From: Actinomycetes bacterium
GTDB lineage: Bacteria; Actinomycetota; Acidimicrobiia; Acidimicrobiales; RAAP-2
Direction: 5' to 3'
NCBI GenBank assembly: GCA_021795095.1
Contig: JAJYPU010000006.1
Coordinates: 1 to 45,455 of the forward strand
DNA: 45,455 nucleotides
Below are positions 1 to 7,958 of the stretch, one piece after another. A model generated the notes under the pieces. The model made no database searches, was not told where the DNA came from, and saw only the letters and a list, made by a program, of their open reading frames with translations. Position numbers and translations under genes: made by a program. Position 1 is the stretch's first letter; each line of letters begins with the position of its first letter.

Positions 1-78
1 GTTGACCACGCCGGGGCCTGACTAGCGGACAGGGGTCGGAGTACCGGCGTTAACCCGACGCGCAATCCTAGCACCCAG

Positions 79-2688
79 TCATCCCTTGGCTTGCGCCCAG
101 TTCTCACCCCATCGAAGCGTGACGTCGAGCGGCACCGTCAAGGCGGCCGCGTTGGTCAGGGCGTCAGTGATGACCGCGCTGACGGCTGCCTGTTCCTCGT
201 GCGGCGCCTCGACCAGGACCTCGTCGTGGACCTGCAAGATGAGTCGGGCCTCATATCCGCCGTCGCGCAGGAAGTCGTCCAGGCGCACGAGCGCCGACTT
301 GAACACGTCGGCGGCTAACCCCTGGATGCCCGCGTTCATCGCCTGGCGTTCGGCGGCCTGGCGTTGGGGTCCCGTCGCGGTCGCGAGGTCCGGGAACGGC
401 CGGATGCGCCCGAGCTCGGTGCGCGAGTAGCCCCGCTCGCGGATCTGGCGCACCGTCTCGTCCATGTAGTGGCGCAGCGTCGGGAACCCATCGAAGTAGC
501 GGTCCATGATGGCCCGGGCGTTGGCGACCGTGATCCCGAGCCGCTGGCTCAGCCCGAAGGCTTCCATGCCGTAGGCGAGCCCGTAGGAGACGGCCTTGGC
601 CTGTTCGCGCTGCTCGTGGGTAATCTCGCTCGGCGCGACCCCGAAGACCGAGCTCGCGATCGCCCGGTGGACGTCCTCGCCGGCGGCGAAGGCGCCGAGG
701 AGCCCCTCGTCCTGGGAAAGGTGCGCGAGGATCCGAAGCTCGATCTGGTTGTAGTCGGCCACCGCGAGCAGCCAGCCCTCGGCGGGAACGAAGGCGTAGC
801 GCAGTCGTCGGCCCTCGTCACTTCGCACCGGGATGTTGTGCAGATTGGGGTTCTCCGACGAGAGCCGTCCTGTTCTCGCCACGGTCTGCTGGAACACGGC
901 GTGGATCCGTCCGTCCGGCCCGACGCTGTCGATCAACGTCGCGCCGTAGGTGCTGCGCAGTTTCTCGACCTCGCGATAGCGCAGGATCATCGCGACGACC
1001 CGATGCTCGTCGATGATTGCCTCGAGGCTGGACGCGTCGGTGGAGTAGCCCGTCTTGATCTTTCGAACCGCCGTGAGCCCGAGCTCGTCGAAGAGCACTG
1101 TCTGGAGCTGTTGGGGCGAGTTCAGCTTGAACGGGTGCCCGACGACATCCTGGATCGAGGCGTCGAGCAGCGCCGCCTCCGCCGTGAACTCCTGGAGGAT
1201 CGTGCGCAGCAGCGCGACGTCGACGCGCACGCCGCGCGACTCCATACGCGCGAGCACCGCGACGAGCGGGAGTTCGATGGACTCATAGACGTAGCCGAGC
1301 TCCCAGGTGACGATCTCCTCGCGCAACACGTCGATGAGCTGTGCGACGTGCGCGAGGTCTGCGCGCAGGTTCGCCCCGTCGCTCTCGGCGAAGAGCGTGG
1401 GCGCGGCCGGCGCGCTCGTCACGCCCAGGTAGCGCTGGGTCAGGTCGTCGAGGGCGTAGCGACCGCTCACCGAGTCCACGAGGAACGCCATGATCGCCGT
1501 GTCGTCGATCGGGTTCGGCGTCGCGACCGCCCGGTCGGCCGCGCGTCGCAGCAAACCCTTGACGTCGTGGCCCGCGATGAGCTGGCCGCGGTAGCGCTCG
1601 AAGAACTCGTCGAAGGACAGGACCACTGCGGTGTCGCGCGCGCGGTCCCCGACGGCGACGTGGCTGTCGTCAAAGGCCACCACCAAGGATGCGGCGCTCA
1701 TGACCTCGTCAGCGGACGCGTCGGTCCACGTCCCCGCCGCTGGCACCCGCACCGCCGGTGCGGCGTTGCCGGACTCGTCGCCTTCACCGAGCAGACCGTC
1801 GGACATGAGCTGATCGAAGCGGTTGCGCATCGCCTTCATCTCGAAACGATCGAAGAAGGCGAGCGCGTCAGCGCGGCTCCAGCCCCCGAGGGTCAGCTCC
1901 TCGAAGGTGAAGTCGAGGGGCACGTCGCGCACGAGACGCATCACGCGCTCGTTGTTGCGCGCGCGCTCCTCGAAGGCGGCGAGGTTCTCTCGCAGCTTGG
2001 GGGTGAGCTCGTCGAGGTGCAGGTAGAGCTCGTCGAAGTCGCGGTACTGGGCGAGCAGCTTCGCGGCGGTCTTCTCGCCCACCCCGGGCACGCCGGGCAG
2101 GTTGTCCGAGGGGTCACCGCGCAGGGCGGCGAGCAGCGGGTAGCGCGCGGGCTCGACGCCGCAGCGTTCGACGATGCCCGCCTCGTCGTAGAGGGAGTAG
2201 TCCGAGACGCCGCGGCGGTTGTAGAGCACCTTCACGTAGGGGTCCTCGACCAATTGGAAGGTGTCACGGTCCCCGGTGACTACCGTCACCGCGACCCGGT
2301 GCTCTAGACCCCAGGTCGCGAGGGTCGCGAGGACGTCGTCGGCCTCGAAGCCCGGCACCGCGAGCACGGGGATGTGCAGCGCCTCACAGAGCGAGCGGAT
2401 GAAGCCGAACTGCGGTTCGAGTTCCGGCGGCGTCGCCGCACGACCACCCTTGTAGTCCTCGCTCATCGCGTCGCGGAAGGTCCCACCGGGCAGGTCGAAG
2501 GCCACGGCGAGCGCCCGGGGGTGCTGGGTGCGCACGAGCGAGTGCAGCATGGCCGCGAACCCGTGCAGCGCGTTGGTGGTGACGCCGTTGGACGTGGCGA
2601 TCTCCGGTGAGAGCGCGAAGAATGCCCGAAACGCGAGCGACATGCCGTCAAGGACGACCAGTGGCGCGTCAGTTGGCTGCTCAGCCAC
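79..2688 (-). CDS. polA: DNA polymerase I
   Basis: Family A DNA polymerase with an N-terminal 5'-3' exonuclease, used in Okazaki fragment processing and excision repair. Seen: the flap-nuclease domain fills about the first 290 residues (helix-hairpin-helix stretch GVPGVGEKTAAKLL). The middle domain lacks the D-x-E metal site of a proofreading exonuclease, so proofreading is probably absent. The polymerase domain has motif A (DYNQIELRI, near residue 644), motif B (REQAKAVSYGLAYG, near 700) and motif C (LQVHDEVLV, near 821). The protein is about 869 aa, normal for the family. The start is uncertain: GTG at 2688 overlaps the stop of the upstream regulator (2681-2683), and in-frame GTGs also lie at 2697 and 2724; none has a good ribosome site, so translational coupling is likely. 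Neighbour order regulator-polA resembles Rv1626-Rv1629 of M. tuberculosis. Confidence 0.97.
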   Translation of the reverse strand: MAEQPTDAPLVVLDGMSLAFRAFFALSPEIATSNGVTTNALHGFAAMLHSLVRTQHPRALAVAFDLPGGTFRDAMSEDYKGGRAATPPELEPQFGFIRSLCEALHIPVLAVPGFEADDVLATLATWGLEHRVAVTVVTGDRDTFQLVEDPYVKVLYNRRGVSDYSLYDEAGIVERCGVEPARYPLLAALRGDPSDNLPGVPGVGEKTAAKLLAQYRDFDELYLHLDELTPKLRENLAAFEERARNNERVMRLVRDVPLDFTFEELTLGGWSRADALAFFDRFEMKAMRNRFDQLMSDGLLGEGDESGNAAPAVRVPAAGTWTDASADEVMSAASLVVAFDDSHVAVGDRARDTAVVLSFDEFFERYRGQLIAGHDVKGLLRRAADRAVATPNPIDDTAIMAFLVDSVSGRYALDDLTQRYLGVTSAPAAPTLFAESDGANLRADLAHVAQLIDVLREEIVTWELGYVYESIELPLVAVLARMESRGVRVDVALLRTILQEFTAEAALLDASIQDVVGHPFKLNSPQQLQTVLFDELGLTAVRKIKTGYSTDASSLEAIIDEHRVVAMILRYREVEKLRSTYGATLIDSVGPDGRIHAVFQQTVARTGRLSSENPNLHNIPVRSDEGRRLRYAFVPAEGWLLAVADYNQIELRILAHLSQDEGLLGAFAAGEDVHRAIASSVFGVAPSEITHEQREQAKAVSYGLAYGMEAFGLSQRLGITVANARAIMDRYFDGFPTLRHYMDETVRQIRERGYSRTELGRIRPFPDLATATGPQRQAAERQAMNAGIQGLAADVFKSALVRLDDFLRDGGYEARLILQVHDEVLVEAPHEEQAAVSAVITDALTNAAALTVPLDVTLRWGENWAQAKG

Positions 2689-3253
2689 CAAATTCACCGC
2701 GCAGGATCTGTTGGGCGACGTCACGCATCCGCGTACGGCCCCGCATGGCGGTCTGCTGGATGATCTCGAAGGCGGACGGCTCGTCGAGTCCCCGCTCGGC
2801 CATGAGGTGCTCCTTGGCCCGTTGGACGATCTCGCGAGTCTCGATCTTGTCCTCCACGTGGTGCACGTCGGTGCCGACGAAGTCCTCGTCGGCCGTGGGG
2901 TTCAAGATCGCCGCCAGCTTCGGCAGCAACTCGCTGCTGCGGAAGGGCTTGACGAGGTACGCGGCGACACCGGCGTCACGGGCGTTCTCGATCAACGATC
3001 GCTGGCTGAACGCCGTGAGCAGCACCACGACGGTCGAGGAGTCCTTCATGGCTCTCGCGACCTCGATCCCGTCCAGTCCAGGCATCTTCACATCGAGCAG
3101 CGCCAGGTCGGGCTGGTGCTCTTGGATCAGGGCCAGCGCGTCGTCACCCCGGGCCGCCTCGCCGACCACCAGGTAGCCGTCGCTCTCGAGGATCTCCTTG
3201 AGGTCGAGTCGAATGATCGACTCGTCATCGGCGACTACCACGCGCTTTTCCAT
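2681..3253 (-). CDS. REC-ANTAR response regulator (PdtaR/Rv1626-like)
   Basis: Two-component response regulator whose output is an ANTAR RNA-binding domain; family members act by antitermination on nascent transcripts after phosphorylation by a PdtaS-type kinase. Seen: receiver domain over residues 3-116 with the acidic pair DDE near residue 9, phospho-acceptor Asp54 (LALLDVKMPG), Thr80 and Lys102 (YLVKPF); the ANTAR three-helix domain covers about residues 126-184 (IVQRAKEHLMAERG, then AFEIIQQTAM). No DNA-binding domain is present. The start at 3253 is chosen because GAAGGA lies six bases before it; an ATG at 3259 touches that ribosome site directly. The start follows the upstream coiled-coil stop by two bases and the stop overlaps polA, so all three are probably cotranscribed. 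No histidine kinase lies in the window. Confidence 0.93.
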   Translation of the reverse strand: MEKRVVVADDESIIRLDLKEILESDGYLVVGEAARGDDALALIQEHQPDLALLDVKMPGLDGIEVARAMKDSSTVVVLLTAFSQRSLIENARDAGVAAYLVKPFRSSELLPKLAAILNPTADEDFVGTDVHHVEDKIETREIVQRAKEHLMAERGLDEPSAFEIIQQTAMRGRTRMRDVAQQILRGEFGG

Positions 3254-3255
3254 AG

Positions 3256-3600
3256 TCATTCCTTCGGTGTCCAGCTTCGTAACAAGTCATCTCGTTCGGA
3301 CACGAGGTCCTCGACCTCGCGACGTCGTCGCGACAACTCCGCCCTGGCCGCGGCGACGTGCCGCGAGAGCTCGTCATATTCTTGCGCCTGCAGGGGGGTC
3401 TCGGACACCAACGCGCGAATCCTCGACTCGTCGAGGGCGTCGTTCCACACCGCCACCTGTTCTTCGAGCACGTGCAGGCTCTCGCGCGCGGCCGAGAGGC
3501 GCCGCTGCACGTCTTCCAAGCGTCGGCGAACCAGGCGAATCCCCACGAGTAGCAGTGTAAGGCGTTTGTCTGTCACTTTTTTGCGAGTCGGCCCGTTCAC
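3256..3600 (-). CDS. small coiled-coil protein of unknown function
   Basis: I do not recognise this 114-aa protein. It begins with a short basic segment (PTRKKVTDKR) and one mildly hydrophobic stretch (LTLLLVGIRLV, about residues 15-25). The rest is almost entirely charged helix rich in Arg, Glu and Leu with heptad-like spacing, broken around residues 60-72 (VSETPLQAQEY), so it looks like two helical hairpin arms. The GTG start at 3600 has GAGGG six bases upstream; a longer reading frame upstream runs antisense-like through menC with arginine-rich, non-protein-like composition and was rejected. The stop is two bases before the preferred regulator start, so it is probably translationally coupled to the ANTAR regulator. 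Its position suggests a structural or adaptor partner of that regulator, but this is inference from context only. Confidence 0.7.
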   Translation of the reverse strand: MNGPTRKKVTDKRLTLLLVGIRLVRRRLEDVQRRLSAARESLHVLEEQVAVWNDALDESRIRALVSETPLQAQEYDELSRHVAAARAELSRRRREVEDLVSERDDLLRSWTPKE

Positions 3601-3638
3601 GGTGAGCCCTCGACGAGCGCGAGCACGCACCGCCACGA

Positions 3639-4694
3639 TCACCCGCGCAAGTGGACCAGCACCTCGTCGGTCGCGCGGCGCACCGGTGCCCAGCCGACGC
3701 CGCCGGGTCGCTCGACGACCGAGGCTCCCCCGCCGAGTCCCGAAACCGGTGCGACGTCGCTCGGCTCGTCGACCATGGCCGCGACCAGCTGGCGATGCAC
3801 AGACCGGGCCAGCGGTGTCTCGAAGAACCCCCCCACGTAGGGCCGCAGCCCCAGTTCGAGCGCCTCGAGGATCATCGTGCGCGCCACGGCCAGTCCCCCG
3901 ACCCGAGCGGGTTTCACGCACACGATGGCGCCGGCGCTGTAGCGCGCGATGTGTCGTAGGTCCACAATCGAACGCACGCCCTCGTCCAGGCTCACCGCGA
4001 CGGCGCTGCGCGCGTGCAGTCGGGCGTGCTCGATTAGGTTGCCGGGCGCGAATGGCTGTTCAACGGCCACCACGACGAGCGAGCCGCTAAGGACCTCGAG
4101 GTCCTCGAGGACCTCGTCGACGTCGTGCGCCGAGCAGTTGTAGTCGGCGATGACCGGACGCCCGAGCTCGTGGACGGCGTCGAGCACGGGGCCCGGGCGG
4201 ATCCCGGGTGCGACCTTGACCCGGAGCCGTTCGACCTCGCTCGCGACCGCGGGCACCGATTCGTCGAGCAGTGACACCGTGGCCATGACGCGCGGTTCCT
4301 GGTTCGCCGGCCAGCGCTCGGCGAGCGAGACCCCGTCGCGGCGCAGCTCGAAGTCGAACAGGGCCATCTCGACGAGCGCCCAGGCCACCACGCTCGACGG
4401 TCGTGGCCCGGCCAGCTGGTGGATGCGCGCCCACCCGCCCTCGTCGCGCGCCGCGCCCGCGAGGCGCGCGAGGTGGACCGGGACCTCCTCGGCCAAGGCC
4501 GTCACCACCGAGGCCACACCCGGATCGCCGTTGAGCGACCGGGGCTGGGGCGAGACCTCGCCGTAGCCCGTGACCCCGTCGACCTCGACCTCGATGAAGA
4601 GGTGGTCGCGTACGTCGTGGCGCTGCGCGGCCCCGCGTATCGGGGAGGCCATCACCGTCTCAGACCGCCAGATCGTTAGCTCCACCCCCGACAC
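3639..4694 (-). CDS. menC: o-succinylbenzoate synthase (enolase superfamily)
   Basis: Dehydrates SHCHC to o-succinylbenzoate in menaquinone synthesis; cytoplasmic. Seen: a capping domain followed by the barrel domain with the superfamily residues in order: LRVKVAPG (catalytic Lys), VIADYNCSAHD (metal Asp), VEQPF (metal Glu), SLDEG (metal Asp) and CVKPARVGG (second catalytic Lys). At 351 aa it is of usual length. The first codon is GTG at 4694 with a second GTG at 4685; neither has a clear ribosome site. The MenC role rather than a dipeptide epimerase or muconate-cycloisomerase role is supported by menG and menF elsewhere in the window, although they are not adjacent. It lies divergent from tRNA-Leu and 38 bases upstream of the coiled-coil gene, so it may head the menC to polA transcript. 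Confidence 0.88.
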   Translation of the reverse strand: MSGVELTIWRSETVMASPIRGAAQRHDVRDHLFIEVEVDGVTGYGEVSPQPRSLNGDPGVASVVTALAEEVPVHLARLAGAARDEGGWARIHQLAGPRPSSVVAWALVEMALFDFELRRDGVSLAERWPANQEPRVMATVSLLDESVPAVASEVERLRVKVAPGIRPGPVLDAVHELGRPVIADYNCSAHDVDEVLEDLEVLSGSLVVVAVEQPFAPGNLIEHARLHARSAVAVSLDEGVRSIVDLRHIARYSAGAIVCVKPARVGGLAVARTMILEALELGLRPYVGGFFETPLARSVHRQLVAAMVDEPSDVAPVSGLGGGASVVERPGGVGWAPVRRATDEVLVHLRG

Positions 4695-4708
4695 TTTACG
4701 GTTGCTGC

Positions 4709-4714
4709 TACCGT
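4709..4714 (+). promoter_or_regulatory. possible -10 element of tRNA-Leu
   Basis: TACCGT lies 11 bases before the first base of the tRNA, which would place the start point about four bases ahead of the mature 5' end. No convincing -35 hexamer is visible. It sits in the 31-base gap between menC and the tRNA. Confidence 0.35.
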
Positions 4715-4725
4715 GTTCCCCGCAA

Positions 4726-4809
4726 GCCCGGATGGCGGAATCGGCAGACGCGGAGGCCTCAAAAGCCTTTACTCGAGAGGGTGTGTGGGTTCAAGTCCCA
4801 CTCCGGGCA
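4726..4809 (+). tRNA. tRNA-Leu (anticodon CAA)
   Basis: Class II tRNA of 84 bases decoding UUG. Seen: acceptor strands GCCCGGA and TCCGGGC pair fully and are followed by discriminator A. The anticodon arm GAGGC/GCCTT closes a seven-base loop CTCAAAA, so the anticodon is CAA. A long variable arm (around ACTCGAGAGGGT) and a T arm GTGGG-TTCAAGT-CCCAC follow. The 3' CCA is not encoded. The fabD start codon begins only 18 bases downstream. Confidence 0.97.
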
Positions 4810-4815
4810 CGCTAG

Positions 4816-4821
4816 TAGCGT
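4816..4821 (+). promoter_or_regulatory. -10 element for leaderless fabD
   Basis: TAGCGT is separated by six bases from the fabD ATG at 4828, so transcription would start on the A of the ATG. No Shine-Dalgarno sequence precedes fabD. It lies directly after the tRNA-Leu gene, within an imperfect repeat CGCTAGTAGCG. The same hexamer and spacing recur before mshD. Confidence 0.5.
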
Positions 4822-4827
4822 GATCGC

Positions 4828-5754
4828 ATGGCTGCTTCAGACCACGCGGCGTTGCGCGCCCACCTCGTCGGACTGTTCCCCGGTCAGGGCTCGATCGCGC
4901 CGGGCGCGGGCGAGCCGTGGCGCTCCTCCCCGCACTGGCAGGTCGTGGACCGCGTCAGTGAGGTCACCGGCACCGACGTCGGACACCTCTTGCTCGACGC
5001 CGACGAGGCCGACGTGATCCGCACCGATAACGCACAGTTGGCCACCTTCGCCCTGTCACTCGTCGCATTCCACGCCCTCACCGAGCGAGGTGTTCGTCCC
5101 CAGTTCCACCTCGGTCACAGCCTCGGGGAGTTCAGCGCGCTCACCGCAGCCGGCGTGCTCGACCTCGAAGATGGCGCCCGACTCATCGCCGCACGCGGCG
5201 CGGCCATGGCGCGCGCGGCCAACGAACGCGCCGGCTCGATGGTGGCCCTGATGGGCGGCGACGACGAGGCCCGCCGCGCGCTCGTTGGCCTCGCCGACCT
5301 ATGGGTCGCCAACATCAACGGCACCGGTCAGCTCGTCGTCAGTGGCACCCGTGCGGCGCTCGACGGCCTCCTCGAACGCCACCGCGAACTCGGCTGGCGC
5401 CGCGCAACACCCCTGCCCGTGGGCGGGGCCTTCCACTCCCCGCTCATGGCGAGTGCCCAGGTCGACCTCGACGAAGCGCTCGCCCACGTGACCTGGCACG
5501 ACTCCGAGGTCACCGTCATCGCCAACGTCGACGCGTCCGTGCACCACGGCGCGCAGTGGCGTGACCTGCTCGCACGACAGCTCACCGAGCCCGTCGACTT
5601 CCTCGGCGCGACCCTCGCGCTCGCCGACACCGTCACCACGTCGGTCGAGATGGCCCCCGGGGCCGTGTTGACCGGGCTGTGCAAGCGGATCCGCGACTTC
5701 GACACCCAGGTCGTACTGAGCGACCCCGTCACCACGCAAGGAGCAAGCCTATGA
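4828..5754 (+). CDS. fabD: malonyl-CoA:ACP transacylase
   Basis: Moves malonyl groups from CoA to acyl carrier protein to feed type II fatty acid elongation. Seen: oxyanion loop FPGQGS near residue 18, nucleophile elbow GHSLGEF with Ser98, Arg123 (ARGAAM) that binds the malonyl carboxylate, and catalytic His203 (GAFHSPLM). At 308 aa it has the usual length. The ATG has no ribosome site, but TAGCGT lies six bases upstream, suggesting leaderless expression. The stop overlaps the fabG start as ATGA, so the two are coupled. No fabH lies next to it, unlike many bacterial fab clusters. Confidence 0.95.
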   Translation: MAASDHAALRAHLVGLFPGQGSIAPGAGEPWRSSPHWQVVDRVSEVTGTDVGHLLLDADEADVIRTDNAQLATFALSLVAFHALTERGVRPQFHLGHSLGEFSALTAAGVLDLEDGARLIAARGAAMARAANERAGSMVALMGGDDEARRALVGLADLWVANINGTGQLVVSGTRAALDGLLERHRELGWRRATPLPVGGAFHSPLMASAQVDLDEALAHVTWHDSEVTVIANVDASVHHGAQWRDLLARQLTEPVDFLGATLALADTVTTSVEMAPGAVLTGLCKRIRDFDTQVVLSDPVTTQGASL

Positions 5755-6455
5755 GTCGCCACGTGATCGTGACCGGCGCGAGCCGGGGCATCGGCGCCGC
5801 TGTCGCCCGGCACTTCGTCGAGCTCGGCGACAGCGTCGTCGCGTTCTCGCGCTCCGGTGACGCCCCAGAGGGCTGCGCCGCCACGTACGCCGTTGACGTG
5901 TCGGACTCGGCCGCAGTCGCGGACGCCACGAAGGACGCGATCGAACGCTTCGGGCCGGTCGGCGTCGCCGTCGCCAACGCCGGGATCACCCGCGACGGCC
6001 TCGCGCTACGCATGGGAGACGAGCAGTGGCGCGAGGTGCTCGCAACCAACCTCGACGGCGCGTTCTACACGGCCCGCGCGGTGCTCGCGTCCATGGTGCG
6101 TGCGCGTGGCGGTTCGATTATCTTCATGGGTTCGGTCAGCCCCTTCCTCGGGGTGCCCGGCCAGGCCAACTACGCCGCCGCCAAGGCCGGCCTGGTGGGC
6201 CTCGCGCGTTCACTGGCCAAGGAGGTCGCCAGTCGCGGCATAACGGTCAACGTGGTCGCCCCCGGCTTCATCGACACCGACATGACCCAGGCGCTCGGCG
6301 AGAGCGGCGAGCAGATGACCGCGCTGATCCCCATGGGCCGGGTCGGTACGCCCACCGAAATCGCTGACGCGGTGGGGTTCCTGGCCAGTAACCACGCCCG
6401 CTACATCACCGGGAGCGTTCTCGCCGTCGACGGCGGCCTGGCGATGGGGCTGTGA
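5751..6455 (+). CDS. fabG: 3-oxoacyl-ACP reductase
   Basis: NADPH-dependent reduction of 3-oxoacyl-ACP in each round of fatty acid elongation; short-chain dehydrogenase fold. Seen: nucleotide-binding TGASRGIG near residue 8, NAG at 76-78, and catalytic Asn100, Ser128, Tyr141 and Lys145 (YAAAK). It ends with the typical VDGG stretch. The protein is 234 aa, slightly short for the family (about 245). The ATG at 5751 is fixed by AAGGAG about seven bases upstream and by the ATGA overlap with fabD; an upstream in-frame extension into fabD was rejected. FabG rather than another reductase is supported by its position between fabD and acpP. Confidence 0.94.
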   Translation: MSRHVIVTGASRGIGAAVARHFVELGDSVVAFSRSGDAPEGCAATYAVDVSDSAAVADATKDAIERFGPVGVAVANAGITRDGLALRMGDEQWREVLATNLDGAFYTARAVLASMVRARGGSIIFMGSVSPFLGVPGQANYAAAKAGLVGLARSLAKEVASRGITVNVVAPGFIDTDMTQALGESGEQMTALIPMGRVGTPTEIADAVGFLASNHARYITGSVLAVDGGLAMGL

Positions 6456-6482
6456 GTGGTTCGCGTGACGCAGTCGATTTAG

Positions 6483-6488
6483 TACGAT
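6483..6488 (+). promoter_or_regulatory. possible -10 element for acpP-fabF
   Basis: TACGAT lies in the 63-base gap between fabG and acpP. It would give a leader of about 24 bases containing the AAGGGG ribosome site of acpP. The -35 region is weak. A separate promoter would suit the high expression expected of acyl carrier protein. Confidence 0.3.
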
Positions 6489-6518
6489 ACGTCGATACCA
6501 AACAAGGGGTTATGAGCA

Positions 6519-6758
6519 ATGGATCGCGACGAAGCATTTAAGAAGTTCACGGACAACGCCGTCGAGGTACTCGCCGTCGACGCGTCCAAGGTGACCCCCG
6601 ACGCGTCCTTCGCCGACGACCTCGGCGCCGACAGCCTCGACCTCGTCGAGCTGGTGATGGCGCTCGAGGAGACCTTCGACATCGAGGTCGGCGAGGACGA
6701 GCTGAAGGACATCTCCACGGTGGGCCAGGCCTTCGAACTCGTCTACGCGAAGCTGTAG
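6519..6758 (+). CDS. acpP: acyl carrier protein
   Basis: Carries growing acyl chains on a 4'-phosphopantetheine arm. Seen: a 79-aa acidic protein with GADSLDLVEL, in which Ser39 is the attachment site, followed by the acidic helix (MALEETFDIEV) that docks onto fatty-acid enzymes. The ATG is preceded by AAGGGG at about nine bases. Its TAG stop shares one base with the GTG of fabF. Its place between fabG and fabF marks it as the fatty-acid carrier and not a polyketide carrier. Confidence 0.96.
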   Translation: MDRDEAFKKFTDNAVEVLAVDASKVTPDASFADDLGADSLDLVELVMALEETFDIEVGEDELKDISTVGQAFELVYAKL

Positions 6759-7957
6759 TGCGCGTCGCGGTCACACCGAACGGTCCCATCGAGGGCTACC
6801 GCGTCGCGGTCACCGGACTCGGCGCGCTGTCCTGTGCCGGGGTAGGCGTGGCTGCGCTGTGGGAGGCGTTGCAGCGACCGTCGGCGCCGACGTCCAAGCG
6901 CGTCGCCGCCTTTGACGCGTCCCACATCGGCGGCCCGAAGGAACTCCGTCGCCTCGACCCGTTCACGCTCTACGCCCTGATGGCTGCCGACGAGGCGTGG
7001 CGTCAGAGTGGACTCGCCGGTCCGCTGACCGATGCTGGGTCAATCGTGACGACGGGCATCGGTGGACTGCAGACGGTCCTCGAGCAGGTGCGCGTGCTCA
7101 CCGAGAAGGGTCCAGACCGCGTGTCGCCCTTCATGGTGCCCATGATGATGCCCAACGCCGCGGCCGCGGCGGTATCCATGCGCTTCGGTCTCGGGGGTCC
7201 CTGTGAGACCGTCACGACCGCCTGCGCGGCCGGCACCCACGCCATCGGCAACGGCGCCCGTCTGATCGCGACCGGCCGGTCGCCGATCGCGATCGTCGGC
7301 GGCGCCGAAGCGGTACTCGTCGAGATCGCCGAGGCGGGCTTTCGCAACATGACTGCGCTGAGCAACGACGACTTCTCACGTCCCTTCGACGTCAGCCGAA
7401 ATGGCTTTGTGATGGGCGAGGGCGCCGGGATCCTCGTACTCGAGGAGTGGAACCACGCCCTCGAGCGTGGCGCGACCATCCTCGCCGAGGTGGTCGGCGC
7501 CGCGTCGACGGCCGACGCCCACCACGTCACGGCCCCGGACCCGAGCGGTCAGGGCGCCATCCGCTGCATGGAGCTGGCCCTCGCCGACGCGGGGATGAGT
7601 CCGAGCGACGTCTCGCACATCAACGCCCACGGCACCTCGACGCCGCTCAACGACCTCGCCGAGGCCCTCGCCGTGCGCCACGTCTTCGGTGAGAACGTGC
7701 CTCCGGTGACCTCGATCAAGGGACACCTCGGACACTCGCTCGCCGCGGCCGGAGCCCTGGAGGGGGTCGCGTCAGTCAAGACCCTGCTCGAGCAGGTCAT
7801 CCCCCCCACTGCCGGCACCACGAACGTGGACCCCGAGGTCGGACTCGACGTGGTGATCGGCGAGCCGCGCCACGCACAAGTCGACGTTGTGCTCTCGAAC
7901 TCCTTCGGCTTCGGCGGCCACAACGGCAGCGTCGTCTTTCGCCGTTTCCAGGGCTGA
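6758..7957 (+). CDS. fabF: 3-oxoacyl-ACP synthase II
   Basis: Decarboxylating Claisen condensation of malonyl-ACP with acyl-ACP. Seen: the thiolase-fold Cys-His-His triad, Cys156 (TACAAGTHAIG), His291 (NAHGTSTPLND) and His326 (KGHLGHSLAAAG), plus Lys321. At 399 aa it is slightly shorter than usual. The GTG start overlaps the acpP stop by one base (TAGTG), showing coupling. The stop lies one base from the stop of the convergent TrpF-like gene, which leaves no room for a terminator. Confidence 0.95.
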   Translation: MRVAVTPNGPIEGYRVAVTGLGALSCAGVGVAALWEALQRPSAPTSKRVAAFDASHIGGPKELRRLDPFTLYALMAADEAWRQSGLAGPLTDAGSIVTTGIGGLQTVLEQVRVLTEKGPDRVSPFMVPMMMPNAAAAAVSMRFGLGGPCETVTTACAAGTHAIGNGARLIATGRSPIAIVGGAEAVLVEIAEAGFRNMTALSNDDFSRPFDVSRNGFVMGEGAGILVLEEWNHALERGATILAEVVGAASTADAHHVTAPDPSGQGAIRCMELALADAGMSPSDVSHINAHGTSTPLNDLAEALAVRHVFGENVPPVTSIKGHLGHSLAAAGALEGVASVKTLLEQVIPPTAGTTNVDPEVGLDVVIGEPRHAQVDVVLSNSFGFGGHNGSVVFRRFQG

Positions 7958-7958
7958 A

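Noticed and set aside
1..78. Possible terminator or promoter downstream of polA
   Set aside because: No stable stem with a T tract and no complete start signal could be recognised before the window edge.
364..2307. 647-codon open frame on the plus strand opposite polA
   Set aside because: Arg/Val/His-rich, no recognisable domain, entirely antisense to a polymerase with intact motifs; a GC-rich shadow frame.
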